64,000 nt of DNA from Siphonodentalium dalli (lineage: Eukaryota; Mollusca; Scaphopoda; Gadilida; Siphonodentaliidae). Below the pieces are notes generated by a model. That model saw only the letters and a program-made list of their open reading frames with translations, made no database searches and was not told the DNA's origin. Position numbers and translations under genes: made by a program. Below, piece after piece: positions 22,886-33,790 of this stretch; the first letter of the stretch is position 1, and every line of letters starts with the position of its first letter. The DNA is taken from the NCBI GenBank assembly GCA_032622095.1, contig CP136062.1, forward strand, positions 5,518,001-5,582,000, in the 5' to 3' direction.

Positions 22886-24430
22886 CCATTTTGTGACGGG
22901 CAACCCCCTAGTAACGTTATAATGACGAATGGCGATTTTTGTGTTTATTATTTCGCAAATTAAAATACATGCTAATGACAGAACTACTATTTCATATGAC
23001 TAATGTGATGAAATTAATGTAATGAATCGCCATAATACATACCACTGGATACGCCATATGTCCTATTTTCCCGTCTTTGTTCACGAACTGTTATAAATTT
23101 GAGACATGATAAAGTTTCCGTCATGCCGCAAACAATAAATTACCATTTAACAATGGAAACACACACTCTAGCAATACATCGCTATAAATAATACCACATG
23201 AGATGTTCGTTGCCCGCATATCGTATTAGTTGTTCACAAATTGCTGACATAAATCTTAACTGCCATGTTGGCCGCCATTGTGGCGCCATAGTGGATGTAA
23301 TTTAAAACTGTTTTGTTTCTTTATCGTAATGAGCACAAACGAATTCAAAAATGTATGCTCAATTCTGTTTTGGCCTGTACTACAATCCTCAGTGGCGCAT
23401 TTGTGTGGAAGTTTGTGACTGTACGGTGGTTCAGTTTTTGTCTATTGTCTATTATTTCATCAAGTGAGAATATGGATTAATGTTGAATCTAATGTTTGAA
23501 ATGAAATATTATATGTAGTCAGTAAAATGATATAATTATATACCACTGGGGACGTTTCTTCTTTGTATTTGTCGTATGTCCTTTTTAAAATTAAAATTGA
23601 CCCGCCTTATTGAACGTTATCTTGGATTATGATACTCTTCTAATAACAAATCTGGATGTCCAATTTTATTGTCAATTCGTATGTGTATTTTACATTAAAT
23701 TATTATGCGATCATTCGCGGTTTCAATTCCAGGCGATAACTTTAGTTCGAATTTTATGACATTTAATCGGCGGAATACATTTTGGCTATTATTTTACCAA
23801 TTGATAAGATGTATTAATGGTGAAACTAATGTTTGATATGAAATGCCGCGAGCCCACCACAGTTCAATTCACACCACTGATACCAGGTTCTCAGCTAATA
23901 TTTTCTGATGTTCAAACTTTAGTCATATGATTGACTGATCATAACCATGATAATTATGTTATATTCATGTACATCAAAGCCCATGTATATATAATCCTAT
24001 AGCAGACTATGCCAATATCAACTAGCCCTTATAAAAATAGATTCTTTGGTGTTTTGTATGAATTCCCTAGTATTTACATTTATGACTAGTAGTGGAATTA
24101 TCCATTTTCAACTTGCGACATGTGGTCGCTCATTGCAAATATATATTCCCACTGCTAGTCATTCATGAAATAACTAGGCTATTTACTCAAGAACCACATA
24201 TATCCTCTACATGTATCTATATTTGGTCTCAAAACAACACATTTCTCCATAAATATTGGTGGCATATCAAACTGAAATATACAAATAATTTGTAACTCAG
24301 GGTTGGTAGTTTGGTGGGGGGGGGGGGGCAGAAGTATTCAGAAATTTAATGCTGGGTTTGAATGGTTCACAAGATGGGCAATGTCACATACTACAGTAGT
24401 AATCCGGCTCTTTCTGACTATATATATACG
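22886..24430. other. Intergenic, nothing recognised
   Basis: AT-rich DNA; a G-run at about 24315-24329. No gene or element boundary is supported. Confidence 0.5.
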
Positions 24431-24431
24431 A

Positions 24432-24526
24432 ATATCTCAATCCACGTTCTGACATGGTATTTTAGTGTGATGATACATATATATCTCAATCCACGTTCTG
24501 ACATGGTATTTTAGTGTGATGATACA
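24432..24526 (+). repeat. 49-bp direct duplication
   Basis: ATATCTCAATCCACGTTCTG and the following TGACATGGTATTTTAGTGTG recur exactly at 24432 and 24481, a two-copy tandem duplication without visible divergence in the core. Confidence 0.9.
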
Positions 24527-24659
24527 GACATCTCTCCGAGTGGTGTAGCACAGGTAGTACGTAACATCCTATAATTATTAGCTAAACTTTACTTTGTGAA
24601 GTTTGAGCTATTGCCATGGCTTGGAATATGTCGTCCAGGTGTGCGTGTGTGCGTGTGTG

Positions 24660-25990
24660 TGTGGTGTGTGATTCGTCAACAATAGTTCCTTTAGCACGGG
24701 CTACTACAGGTCGTACCTTTGGTATGATCAGTATAAAATTTGTCAAAGCTGTTGACATTCACATGTAGATGGGAACAATTCATTTTGGGGTAATTCGCAA
24801 AAAGACATGGCTGCTGGCGGCCATCTTGTATTTCAAAATTCAATCCATTAGCACGGGCTACAGGTTGTACTGTTTGTCAGATCATCATGAAATTTGTCAA
24901 GAATGTTAATATTGACATGTAGATGGACGAGTAATTTTGGGTTCGTTCGGCCAAAAAACATGACCGGCAGCAGTCATCTTGGATTTTACTCTTTGTATGA
25001 CTAAATCATTTGGCACGCACTACAGGTCCTACCTTTGTACTGTTTGTCTGATCATTATGAAATTTGTTGTGGATGTTGACAATGACATGTAGATGGGAAT
25101 CAGTCATGTTTATGTCATCCGGCCAAAACATGGCGGCCAGCTGCCATCTTGGATTTGACTCTTTGCATGACTAAATCCATGGGCGACATGTCGTACCTTT
25201 GGTCGGATCAATAGGAAATTTGTCACGGCTGTTGACATTGTCATGTAGATGGGAACGAGTCATTTTGGGGTCATTCGGCCGCAAAACATGGCCACCGGTA
25301 GCCATCTTTGATTTTACTCTTTGCATGACTAAATTGTTTGGCATGGGCTACACGTCGTACCTTTAGTCGGATCATTATGAAATTTGTCACAGATGTTGAC
25401 AATGGGATGTAGATGGGGTCGATTCATTTTGGGTTCATTTGGCCAATAAACATGGTCGCCAGCAGGCATCTTGGATTTTACTCTTCGCACGACTAAGTTG
25501 TTTGGCATGGTAGTCGGATCATCATGAAATTTGTCAAAGATGTTGACAATGAAATGTAGATGGGAACGAGCCAACAGCGGCCATCTTTTATTTCAAAATT
25601 CAATTCATTAGTTTAAACATATTTTATTTGTTCATAATGAATATGACAAAAGGGATTGGAGGACAAGTGCTATAATTCAATCATTAGCATGGGCTTCAGG
25701 CCGGAGTGTTCGTCTGATCATCATGAAATTTGTCTTGGAAGTTAATATTGACATATAGATGGGAAAGAATCGCTGGACACCATCTTGGAATTTACTCTTT
25801 GTGTGACTAACTCTTTTGACAAAGGTTACAGGTCCTATCTGTTGTCGGATCATCATGAAATTATTCATGGATCTTAACATTGACATGTAATTGGCAACGA
25901 GTCATTATGGGGTCATTCGGCAAAAAAAACATGGCTGCCAGTGGCCATCTTAGATTTTACTCTTTGCATAACTAGACCTTTCAACTTCCC
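24660..25990 (+). repeat. Degenerate ~150-200 bp tandem repeat, about eight copies
   Basis: Each copy runs GGATCATNATGAAATTTGTC, TGTTGACATTGACATGTAGATGGG, GTCATTTTGGGGTCATTCGGCC, ACATGGC.GCC, GCCATCTTGGATTTTACTC, TTTGCATGACTAAAT, GGCACGGGCTACAGGTCGTACC. ATGAAATTTGT-like words sit near 24738, 24890, 25058, 25209, 25378, 25525, 25725 and 25856. A (GT)n-like patch precedes it at 24640-24670. This style of repeat is common in invertebrate (notably mollusc) genomes. It is the same family as 1.12-1.86 kb in the opposite orientation. Confidence 0.85.
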
Positions 25991-26180
25991 ACATCCCTAA
26001 TCACTCCGTTGACTGTAGCACATAAATAATATTGTTCCCTTTCCTATTTGAGCTACACTTTCATTGTATATTGAACTTGATGATCACATTGGTGTTTGCT
26101 CCATTACGTGTCACGAGGGATCATATTATCTCCAATAGGAACGATCAGATGAGTAGTTAATAAGACACTTCAGGATTTTT

Positions 26181-26350
26181 TGGGAAGATTATGGGGTATC
26201 ACGTGACATACGCCCTTGTGTCGTGTTTACCTATTTCCGGAAATGATAGCGGTACTGCGCCGTAGTGCGTGATATAGGTTACTGTGTCGTACCACGTAGT
26301 ATTGCAGGAGGTCGACGCGCAAATGGGAAGATTATGGGGTATCACGTGAC
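26181..26350. repeat. 27-bp direct repeats flanking a dispersed 112-bp sequence
   Basis: The identical 27-bp sequence starting TGGGAAGATTATGGGG and ending TCACGTGAC occurs at 26181-26207 and 26324-26350. The 116 bp between them (26208-26323) match 31217-31328 closely (words CGTTTACCTATTTCCGG, AAATGATAGCGGTACTGCGC, GCGTGATATAGGTTACTG, GAGGTCGACGCGC). The flanking direct repeats look like a long target duplication or a recombination footprint. Confidence 0.8.
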
Positions 26351-27850
26351 TTAATTACTGATTTTTTACGGTTTTTCCGTTAATTATATATTTACGGAAG
26401 ACCATAAAAATTACTGCAGATTCTGTTGGTCCCAAAATTGCCGATACTTTCTGCCATAACATTTTACGGATATTTATAACAGTAATAATATATTATAATA
26501 TTTCATTATCACAGTATTTCAGTTACATGACATTTACAGAAGCTGATAACCTGGTGTGAATCGAACTGTGATGGGGTCTCAATCCTATCTACCCCTCCAC
26601 ATTAGAACAAATGCCAATACATTACAAGTAGCTTGAGAATGGTTGTGAACTATCTTACCACATAAAATTCAACCAGGTCCACGGGTGCTCAATGTCTGCA
26701 ATTACATCTACAATTATAGATCACAAATCAATTTCCATTGCCTAATTGTTATGAAATCGTCCTTTGTCGTACAACATAATTATGGAACAAAGTTACATGC
26801 CTTGAATAATTAGCCTAATTAATGTGGGTACCAACCTGTGCCTTCACCATGCCAACAGATAACAAAGTCAAACTCTGATAATTAACACCCGAACATCAGG
26901 TGATATGCTAGTACAGACAGAGCCCTCAACTACCGGTACATGTATATGCCCCCATCGGACCATCCCCCGTAGGCATAATATGATAATAACATGGGAGGAA
27001 CAGATGAAACACTGACTATACCTACATCTAATTATAATAACATGGGAAGGACAAAGGAAACACGGACTGCCTTCATCTAATTACTAGTATAAATAACATG
27101 AGAATATTAAAAGAGGAAACACATGCTACATGTACCATCATGATGGTCGGTGGTTTACATGCGAGAAGACGGTGCATAAATGACATATATTAATCGAGAG
27201 GCCGATCACGATCGGCAGATGTTAACCCATCCCTTGGCGATACAAATTTACTATGATCGGAATCATAAATGAGAGTTTTGGTGTTGAATTATAGAGTATA
27301 ATGTATGTACTATTATAGACAAATCTACATGACACAAATTATTGGAATTTATGGGTCACTGGCATTTTTATAAGAGAATGCATTGGTACGTGATCTGTAA
27401 TGCTAAACCACCACAGCCTTGGGTTAAATGTGAAAGGTGTGACCTGGACATGGAATACTTGGGTTAAGAGAGTCCAATTTAAGTTTACAATAATAATGTG
27501 TCAAATTCTACCAACAATATAGTATACAGATAAGCCACCTCACTGCTGACCCATTAAGATCAATCATACAGCAGAGCTGTGAACAAATCACAGGAATTGT
27601 TTATGTTGAACACTGACCTCTCTATTAAACCAGTAGCAATTATAATGACATCAGACCATCTGGAGATATAACTCTGCACCACAGATGTCCAAGTCTACTG
27701 CTAATATCATGTGATGTTGATTGTTAAATCTTATTTGAAATTAGATACCATAGCCTTCTTCATCAAATTATTTGCACCTTGGCATAGGAGACATCAGAAA
27801 ATAATATAGCCTTATCAATAGCTAAGTAGTCCAAAGGCATGGCATGGAAT
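26351..27850. other. Intergenic with a small ~61-bp repeat
   Basis: ATAACATGGGA.GAACA.A.GAAACAC is repeated about 2.5 times at 26983-27122. A B-box-like GTGAATCGAACTG at 26557 lacks an A box partner. No gene is supported. Confidence 0.5.
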
Positions 27851-28089
27851 TGGTGAATTGGATTTAATGTTGCTCCAAACAGATCTACCAGTACTTAACA
27901 CAAGATTTTGGACCGATTTAAACAAATCTGGTGGTGATTCGGGGTACCCTTGGCAGAGTTATAATGGTGTTAGTTTTTCAAATGTTTTTAATTATTTAAA
28001 AAAATTAAAGGGACACACTGGGAACCTTTTTATCAACTTGTATCATAATCATCAAAATCTAAATGAAAACAAGTGGTCAATCCGGACAT

Positions 28090-28525
28090 CGACAATATGT
28101 GTACCATATTCACACTCGATCTGTATTTTGAGTTGAGAAACTCACATACAAAATTTGGTTCCTATCAGTTGAAAAATTGTTGATTTATCGAAATATGCAT
28201 TAATTCTATGTCAAAGGATATTAAAAAATATCGGATCAAACCCATATTCGAACTCGATATGTATTTTGGGCGGAGCAACTCGCATACCAAATTCGGTTAC
28301 GATCAGATATTTTTTTTTTAGTTATGGCAGCATGCATGAATTCTAAGTTGAAAAGGGGCCATAACTCCCTAACAAAAACTTGGATCAAACCCATATTCGA
28401 ACTCGATCTGTATTTGGTGCTGAGAAATTCATATACAAAATTTGGTTCCGATAAGATAGAAATTATTTCAGTTATCGCACCATGCGTAAAGTGTCTACAT
28501 GCAGACAGACGGACAGACAGACTAA
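28090..28525 (+). repeat. Degenerate ~145-150 bp tandem repeat ending in a GACA-rich tail
   Basis: Three copies of ATTCGAACTCGATCTGTATTT, GAGAAACTCACATACAAAAT, TTTGGTTCCGATCAG and GGATCAAACCCATATTCG are spaced about 145-150 bp (near 28104, 28248, 28392). The last copy runs into CAGACAGACGGACAGACAG at 28501-28520. That tail type is frequent at ends of invertebrate interspersed repeats. Confidence 0.75.
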
Positions 28526-28959
28526 CGACGAGTGGTAAATCCGGACAACGACACTATGTTTACCATACTATGGTATGTGTAAACATAAAAACATTACTGA
28601 ATTGTACACGACTAAGTGTAGCACACATGGTTTCCTCTACCAGCAATTAATCTGGCTTTGCTGTTATATCAGTTAATTATAGGAAGCGATGTAAAATCCA
28701 AAATATAAAATAAATAAATGATAGGCAGTAGCAACATTGAGTATTTTCTAATACACATTTATGTATTTGCGGTGTTGTGTCGCTTTCCACAACTGCTAGT
28801 TAGGCGATATAACAATGAGGCCAGATCATTTGTTGGTGGTGGAAACCATGTGGTCTAGATATGGTTAGTCACCTACAATAGATAGTCATTATGCACCGTC
28901 TGCACATATCATATGCAAACCACTGGTAATCAGAAAATTTTCTTCAGGCAGAAGTTGGA

Positions 28960-29068
28960 GGATACTAGTAGGTCACCACATAGGATTCGAATCCGTCTGT
29001 CACGAGCTGAGGTCCTACAGTTTGGTGATCGGTGCCGTGCTAATTGGACCACTGACCACCCCTCCCCC
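28960..29068 (-). mobile_element. tRNA-derived SINE head, minus strand
   Basis: On the minus strand an A-box-like TGGTCCAATTAGCACGG is followed by a near-perfect B box GGATTCGAATCC (plus 28983-28994). The sequence between them does not fold as a full tRNA that I can see. It is likely a SINE or tRNA pseudogene fragment. The body beyond the head is not resolved. Confidence 0.45.
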
Positions 29069-29339
29069 GATAATACACAACATACAATGTACATATAGTG
29101 ATATACACTGATATAGCTACTATTTAAACATGAAAATACTTGACATGTATATGTACTAGTACCGGTAACTCCTTATATGTAGTTATGCAGCCATTCTTAT
29201 TGACCCAGAAACTCAAACCTAACAAAGCGCTTCCATTGGTTTAATATTGTTACTATGGACAAAAAGGCAGTTCACCACACCAACACCCCCCCCCCCAAAT
29301 TTGGGTTCAAGTTTTGAAAACCCGCCTGTCGCTTTCCAA

Positions 29340-29640
29340 AGGTGTATGCTGATAAATCGCAAAAAACTTTCGATAAATTGCAAACATCTTTACGATAGAT
29401 CGCAAAATACTTCGCAAAATAAATCGTAAACATCAAAAACATATTCACGATAAATCGCAAACATACTTGCAATCTTATATAATAGATTAAACAAAATTGC
29501 AAACATCTTTGCGATAACTTTTTTAAATACTTTGCGATAATCACAAACAAATTAACATAACCTATACCTTTGCGATCGCAACGGTATGTCACTATGTGTC
29601 GCAAGTATTTTTTTGTGATTCATCGCAGTCAAAGATATCA
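29340..29640. repeat. Second block of TTTGCGATAAATCGCAAA-type repeats
   Basis: It contains GATAAATCGCAAAAAAC, GCAAACATCTTTACGATAG, CGATAAATCGCAAACATAC and TTGCAAACATCTTTGCGATAA. These are the same half-sites and CAAACATCTTT arm as the block at 17.9-19.1 kb. Confidence 0.7.
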
Positions 29641-30170
29641 CAAAGAATGAAAGTTGGTTGTTGAAGTTTTTTGTATCAATCAAGATTTATCAACTTTCCA
29701 ATTTTAAATTAGAATAAGATTTGGATAAAATTTGTCACTAAACCTAATTTTTGGACAGAAACGGTGGCAACTGAGTATGGGTGGGTCGTCTTCGGGCGGG
29801 TATTCCAGTGCTGCTGTTAGTCTGACTTAACATGTTTACTTGAGTTTAAAATTGGGAAAGTCGAAAATCTTGATTAAAACTAAAAACGGCGGTGATTGAA
29901 CACAGAACAGCTGTTGAACAATATATCAATACATTAGCTGATCGATCACTCGAAAAACTTGGAGCAAATTAGTTGTATGCCAAATTGCGATCATATATAA
30001 GTAAACTTACCAGAATACAACCCTTATTAGAAGCGGCTAGACGAGGAATAATATTCATCAAAAATGTCAGCTCTCACAACAATAACGCATGCTGCTAATC
30101 ACGTGACCACCGTAATGGAACATAATCCATCCAGCGCAAAAAAAAAACATCTGTCGTAAATTATGTGCGC

Positions 30171-31076
30171 CTTTCGAATGATGTATAATATGTATTTTTA
30201 CATAGCGTAAAACGCGAGAAATGTGAGCTTATATCTCTGTTCTTGATTCCTGTTAGTCGGATTTTTTCCAGTTTTTAGCTAATTTCTTATTCAACGCTCG
30301 CCGTTCATGGCCAATTGTACGCTTTGTTCGCAACATTGGTGTCTAATTGCTGCAATATTAATGAAGGGAAGATGCTATCCTTTCGAATGATGTATAATAT
30401 GTATTTTTACATAGCGTAAAACGCGAGAAATGTGAGCTTATATCTCTGTTCCTGATTCCTGTTAGTCGGATTTTTTCCAGTTTTTAGCTAATTTCTTATT
30501 CAACACTCGCCGTTCCTGGCCAAATGCACGCTTTGTTCGCAATATTAGTGTCTAAATGGTGCAATATTAATGAAGGGGATATGCTAACCTTTCGAATGAT
30601 GTATAATATGTATCGTTACATAGCGTAAAACGCGAGAAATGTGAGCTTATATCTCTGTTCTTGATTCCTGTTAGTCGGATTTTTTCCAGTTTTTAGCTAA
30701 TTTCTTATTCAACGCTCGCCGTTCCTGGCCAATTGTACGCTTTGTTCACAATATTAGTGTCTAAATGTTGCAATAGTAATGAAGGGGATAGGCTAACCTT
30801 TCGAATGATGTATAATATGTATCGTTACATTGCGCAAAACGCGAGAAATGTGAGCTTATATCTCGGTTCCTGATTCCCGGTACTCGGATTTTTTCGTTTT
30901 TAGCTAATTTCTTATTCAACGCTCGCCGTTCCTGGCCAAGTGTACACTTTGTTCGCAATATTAGTGTCTAAATGTTGCACTATTAATGAAGGGGCTATGC
31001 TAACATTTCGAATGATGTATAATATGTATCGTTACATAGAGCAAAACGCGAGAAATGTGAGCTTATATCTCTGTTC
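30171..31076 (+). repeat. 209-bp tandem repeat, about 4.5 copies
   Basis: CTTTCGAATGATGTATAATA recurs at 30171, 30380, 30589 and 30798, with a fifth start near 31004. The unit also contains TAGCGTAAAACGCGAGAAATG, GAGCTTATATCTC, CCTGTTAGTCGGATTTTTTCC and CAACGCTCGCCGTTC. The last copy breaks into a short degenerate run of GTTCCTGTTACTCGAAATAG (31077-31160). Confidence 0.9.
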
Positions 31077-31216
31077 CTCGTTCCTGTTACTCGAAATAGT
31101 CATTTTGTTACTCGGAACTCGTTCCTGTTCCTCGCTCCGTTCCTGTTACTCGAAATAGTCAATCCCCATTTTACACCAGAAGCTGCTGTATACTTTACGG
31201 ATATTTTTAACAGTGT

Positions 31217-31328
31217 ACGCCATACTGCCGCGTTTACCTATTTCCGGAAATGATAGCGGTACTGCGCCGTAGTGCGTGATATAGGTTACTGGGTCGTACC
31301 CCGTAGTATCGTGGGAGGTCGACGCGCG
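31217..31328. repeat. Second copy of the dispersed 112-bp sequence
   Basis: It matches 26209-26320 at roughly nine positions in ten, including TTTCCGGAAATGATAGCGG and GGTCGACGCGC. Here it is not flanked by the 27-bp direct repeat but by GGATATTTTTAACAGTGTACG; a similar GGATATTTATAACAGTAAT lies at 26470. Downstream are GC-rich and poly-T tracts (31328-31440). Pol III promoter boxes were looked for and not found. Confidence 0.8.
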
Positions 31329-31549
31329 GGGTCGTGCCCCGCCCCTTTCCCCTCAATGGGGAGGGGTTTTTTTTAGTTTTAAAAATGACCAGAGTCGGGG
31401 GCTTTTTTTTTTAAGGAAAACGCTTTTTATTTTTTTTAAGGAATATATCGTCTCTCATTTACCAAAATTTAATAATCTTTGTCCTTAGTATACACCGGCG
31501 ATGACCCCTCGTTTCGTACCGTCAAACCCCGAAGTGGTAAATGGAGTCC

Positions 31550-31835
31550 CCGCGCCCGTATTGAAGCTTCAAATTCGAATTCAAATTTATTATACCCCGT
31601 AGTGTATACAACTTTCTGCTTATCCCAAACACACCACCACGTGACAACTTATAACTACACCTATAGGTTAGGTATCTCTCGCGACTGTCGGACTCAAATT
31701 TCCAAATTCAAGCAAACCCGGTACCGACAATGAAGTTTCAAATTCGGATTAAAATTTATTATACCCCGTAGTGTGTCCAACGTGTTGCTTATCGTAAACA
31801 CGACATCATGTGACACATTGTAACTCCGCGGATAT
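31550..31835 (+). repeat. ~169-bp direct repeat pair
   Basis: GAAGCTTCAAATTCG, AATTTATTATACCCCGTAGTG, CAAC...TTGCTTATC and AACAC.ACA.CA.GTGACA occur at 31563 and again at 31732, in the same order. Function unknown. Confidence 0.75.
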
Positions 31836-31864
31836 ATTTATGTATCTAATCTATAATCACACCT

Positions 31865-33790
31865 GGCATACTATCGAATTAATATCGCATCACTGTGGAA
31901 TGCGGACGTGCCGGAGGTCAATGAGTTTAGATAAGTGGCCGACCAGAAAACGCTACCTACTAATTATATATACAGTGACGGTGAGCGCGATCGCCGACGT
32001 TGAATATACGCGATAGTAGTGAACTTAGCCGGGTGATGAATACAATGCAAACGAAATGTGAAAAATACTGTAATTTCCGCCAGAAATATCATTCAATTTG
32101 TCCGAATTTTACCGAAAATATATAAAAGTTGACCTGATATGTCAGAATTTTGAGCTTTCGTAACGTTTTTGGTGGGCTGACGCTGTAAAACGACTACTTA
32201 TACAATTTCCAAAACACGAATATGAGATCATACCCGTTATATTCGAATAATTGATAAAAAGTGCAAATGGTGGATCGTAATAAAGAGCAGTTACTGGCAT
32301 ACTATCGAATTAATATCGCAGCACTGTGGAAATGCACACGTGTCGGAGTTAGATGAGTTTAGATAAGTGACTGACCGATAAAGCTACGTACTAATTATAT
32401 ATATGGACGGTGGGCGCGGTCATTAGTTGACGATGAATATACACGATCGATAGTGAGGTCATGTAGCCGGGCGATGAATATAATGCAGCAGAAATGTGAA
32501 AAATACTGTAATTTCCATCAGAAATACCATTCAATTTGTCCGAATTTTATCGAAAATATATAAAATATGCCCTAATTTGTCAGAATATTGAGCTTTCGTA
32601 ACGTTTTTGGTTGGCTGAAATAGTAAAATGACAACTTATACATGTTCCAAAACACGAATATTAGATCATAACCGTTACATTCAAATAATTCACAAAGAGT
32701 GGATCATAATAAAGAGCAGTTACGGTCGCATTGTCTATTTCTGGAGAGTAATAAAGAGCGTTCTCACTATATACATGTAATGCTTATATTGTACTATTAA
32801 TATTAAATTTGAATGCTTGAACATTGAACTCAGAATATACGTTAGTCCCGGAACCACTGACGGTGCGTGTAAATGCCCTATGGTTTAAGGTACAATCGGG
32901 ACAGTCGTAATGTGGGTATGGCCTTCGGCTCAACGACCTACGCGTTACACGATAGAGTTACGGCTGTTTTGTCTATTTCTGGAGAATAACAAAGAGCGTT
33001 CTTATTATATACGTTCATACCTAGTGTATGTCGTTGAGCCGATGGTCACACCACGTTAAGACCGTCCTGATTACACATTAAATCACACGACTTCACACAC
33101 ACCATCGGGAGACTCGAAGACTAGCGGACATTCTGTTTCAATGGCCAAGCAATTCAAATTTACTATTACAATACACAATAGGTATAACATAAGAACGCTC
33201 TTTATTATCCAGAAATTGACAAAACAACCGTAACTGTATCGTGTAACACGTAGGTCGTTGAGCCGAAGGTCATATCCCATTACGACTGCTCTAATTACAC
33301 ATTAAATCATACACCATTCAGACACACCATGCATCGGCGCTCGATGACTAACTGGTATTATAATTTCAATTGTTCAAGTGATTCGATTTTAACATAACAA
33401 TACATAATTGACAATGATTTCGTATATATTGAGAAAGCTCTTTATTATTCGCCACATAACTGCTCTTTATTACGATCCACCATCTGCACTTTTTGTCAAT
33501 TATTCGAATATAACGGATATGATCTCATATTCGTATTTTTGGAAAGTGTATAAATAGTCGGTTTACAGTGTAAGCCCACTGAAAACGTTACGGAAGCTCA
33601 AAATTCAGACAATTTCGAGCAAATTTGCTATATAATATATATTCCTTAAAATTTGAACAAATTGAATAGTATTTCAGGCGGAAATTAGGTAATTTTCATA
33701 TTTCATTTGAATTATACATATGTTACATCCTGTGACTCATCTGTGACGACACTGTATTCCGTCATTTTGCAGTCATCGTTTAAATAGTGA
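31865..33790. mobile_element. Large nested inverted-repeat structure (foldback-like)
   Basis: A 431-bp unit starting GGCATACTATCGAATTAATATC is duplicated in tandem (31865-32295 and 32296-32725). Its right half (ending TCGTAATAAAGAGCAGTTA) returns in reverse complement at 33457-33690 (TAACTGCTCTTTATTACGATCC). Between them are inner ~100-bp facing arms: 32907-33006 (GCCTTCGGCTCAACGACCTA...) and 33188-33292 (...TAGGTCGTTGAGCCGAAGG). A third partial copy of that arm sits at 33024-33085. TAATAAAGAGCG-type words mark many arm ends. No ORF of interest was found. It may be a foldback transposon or several nested MITEs. Confidence 0.65.

Noticed and set aside
26557-26569. B-box-like GTGAATCGAACTG
   Set aside because: No A box partner on either strand at a suitable distance.
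31217-31440. snRNA, 5S or 7SL-derived gene in the dispersed 112-bp repeat
   Set aside because: I compared it mentally with U1, U2, U4, 5S and 7SL core motifs and found no match; no pol III internal boxes.
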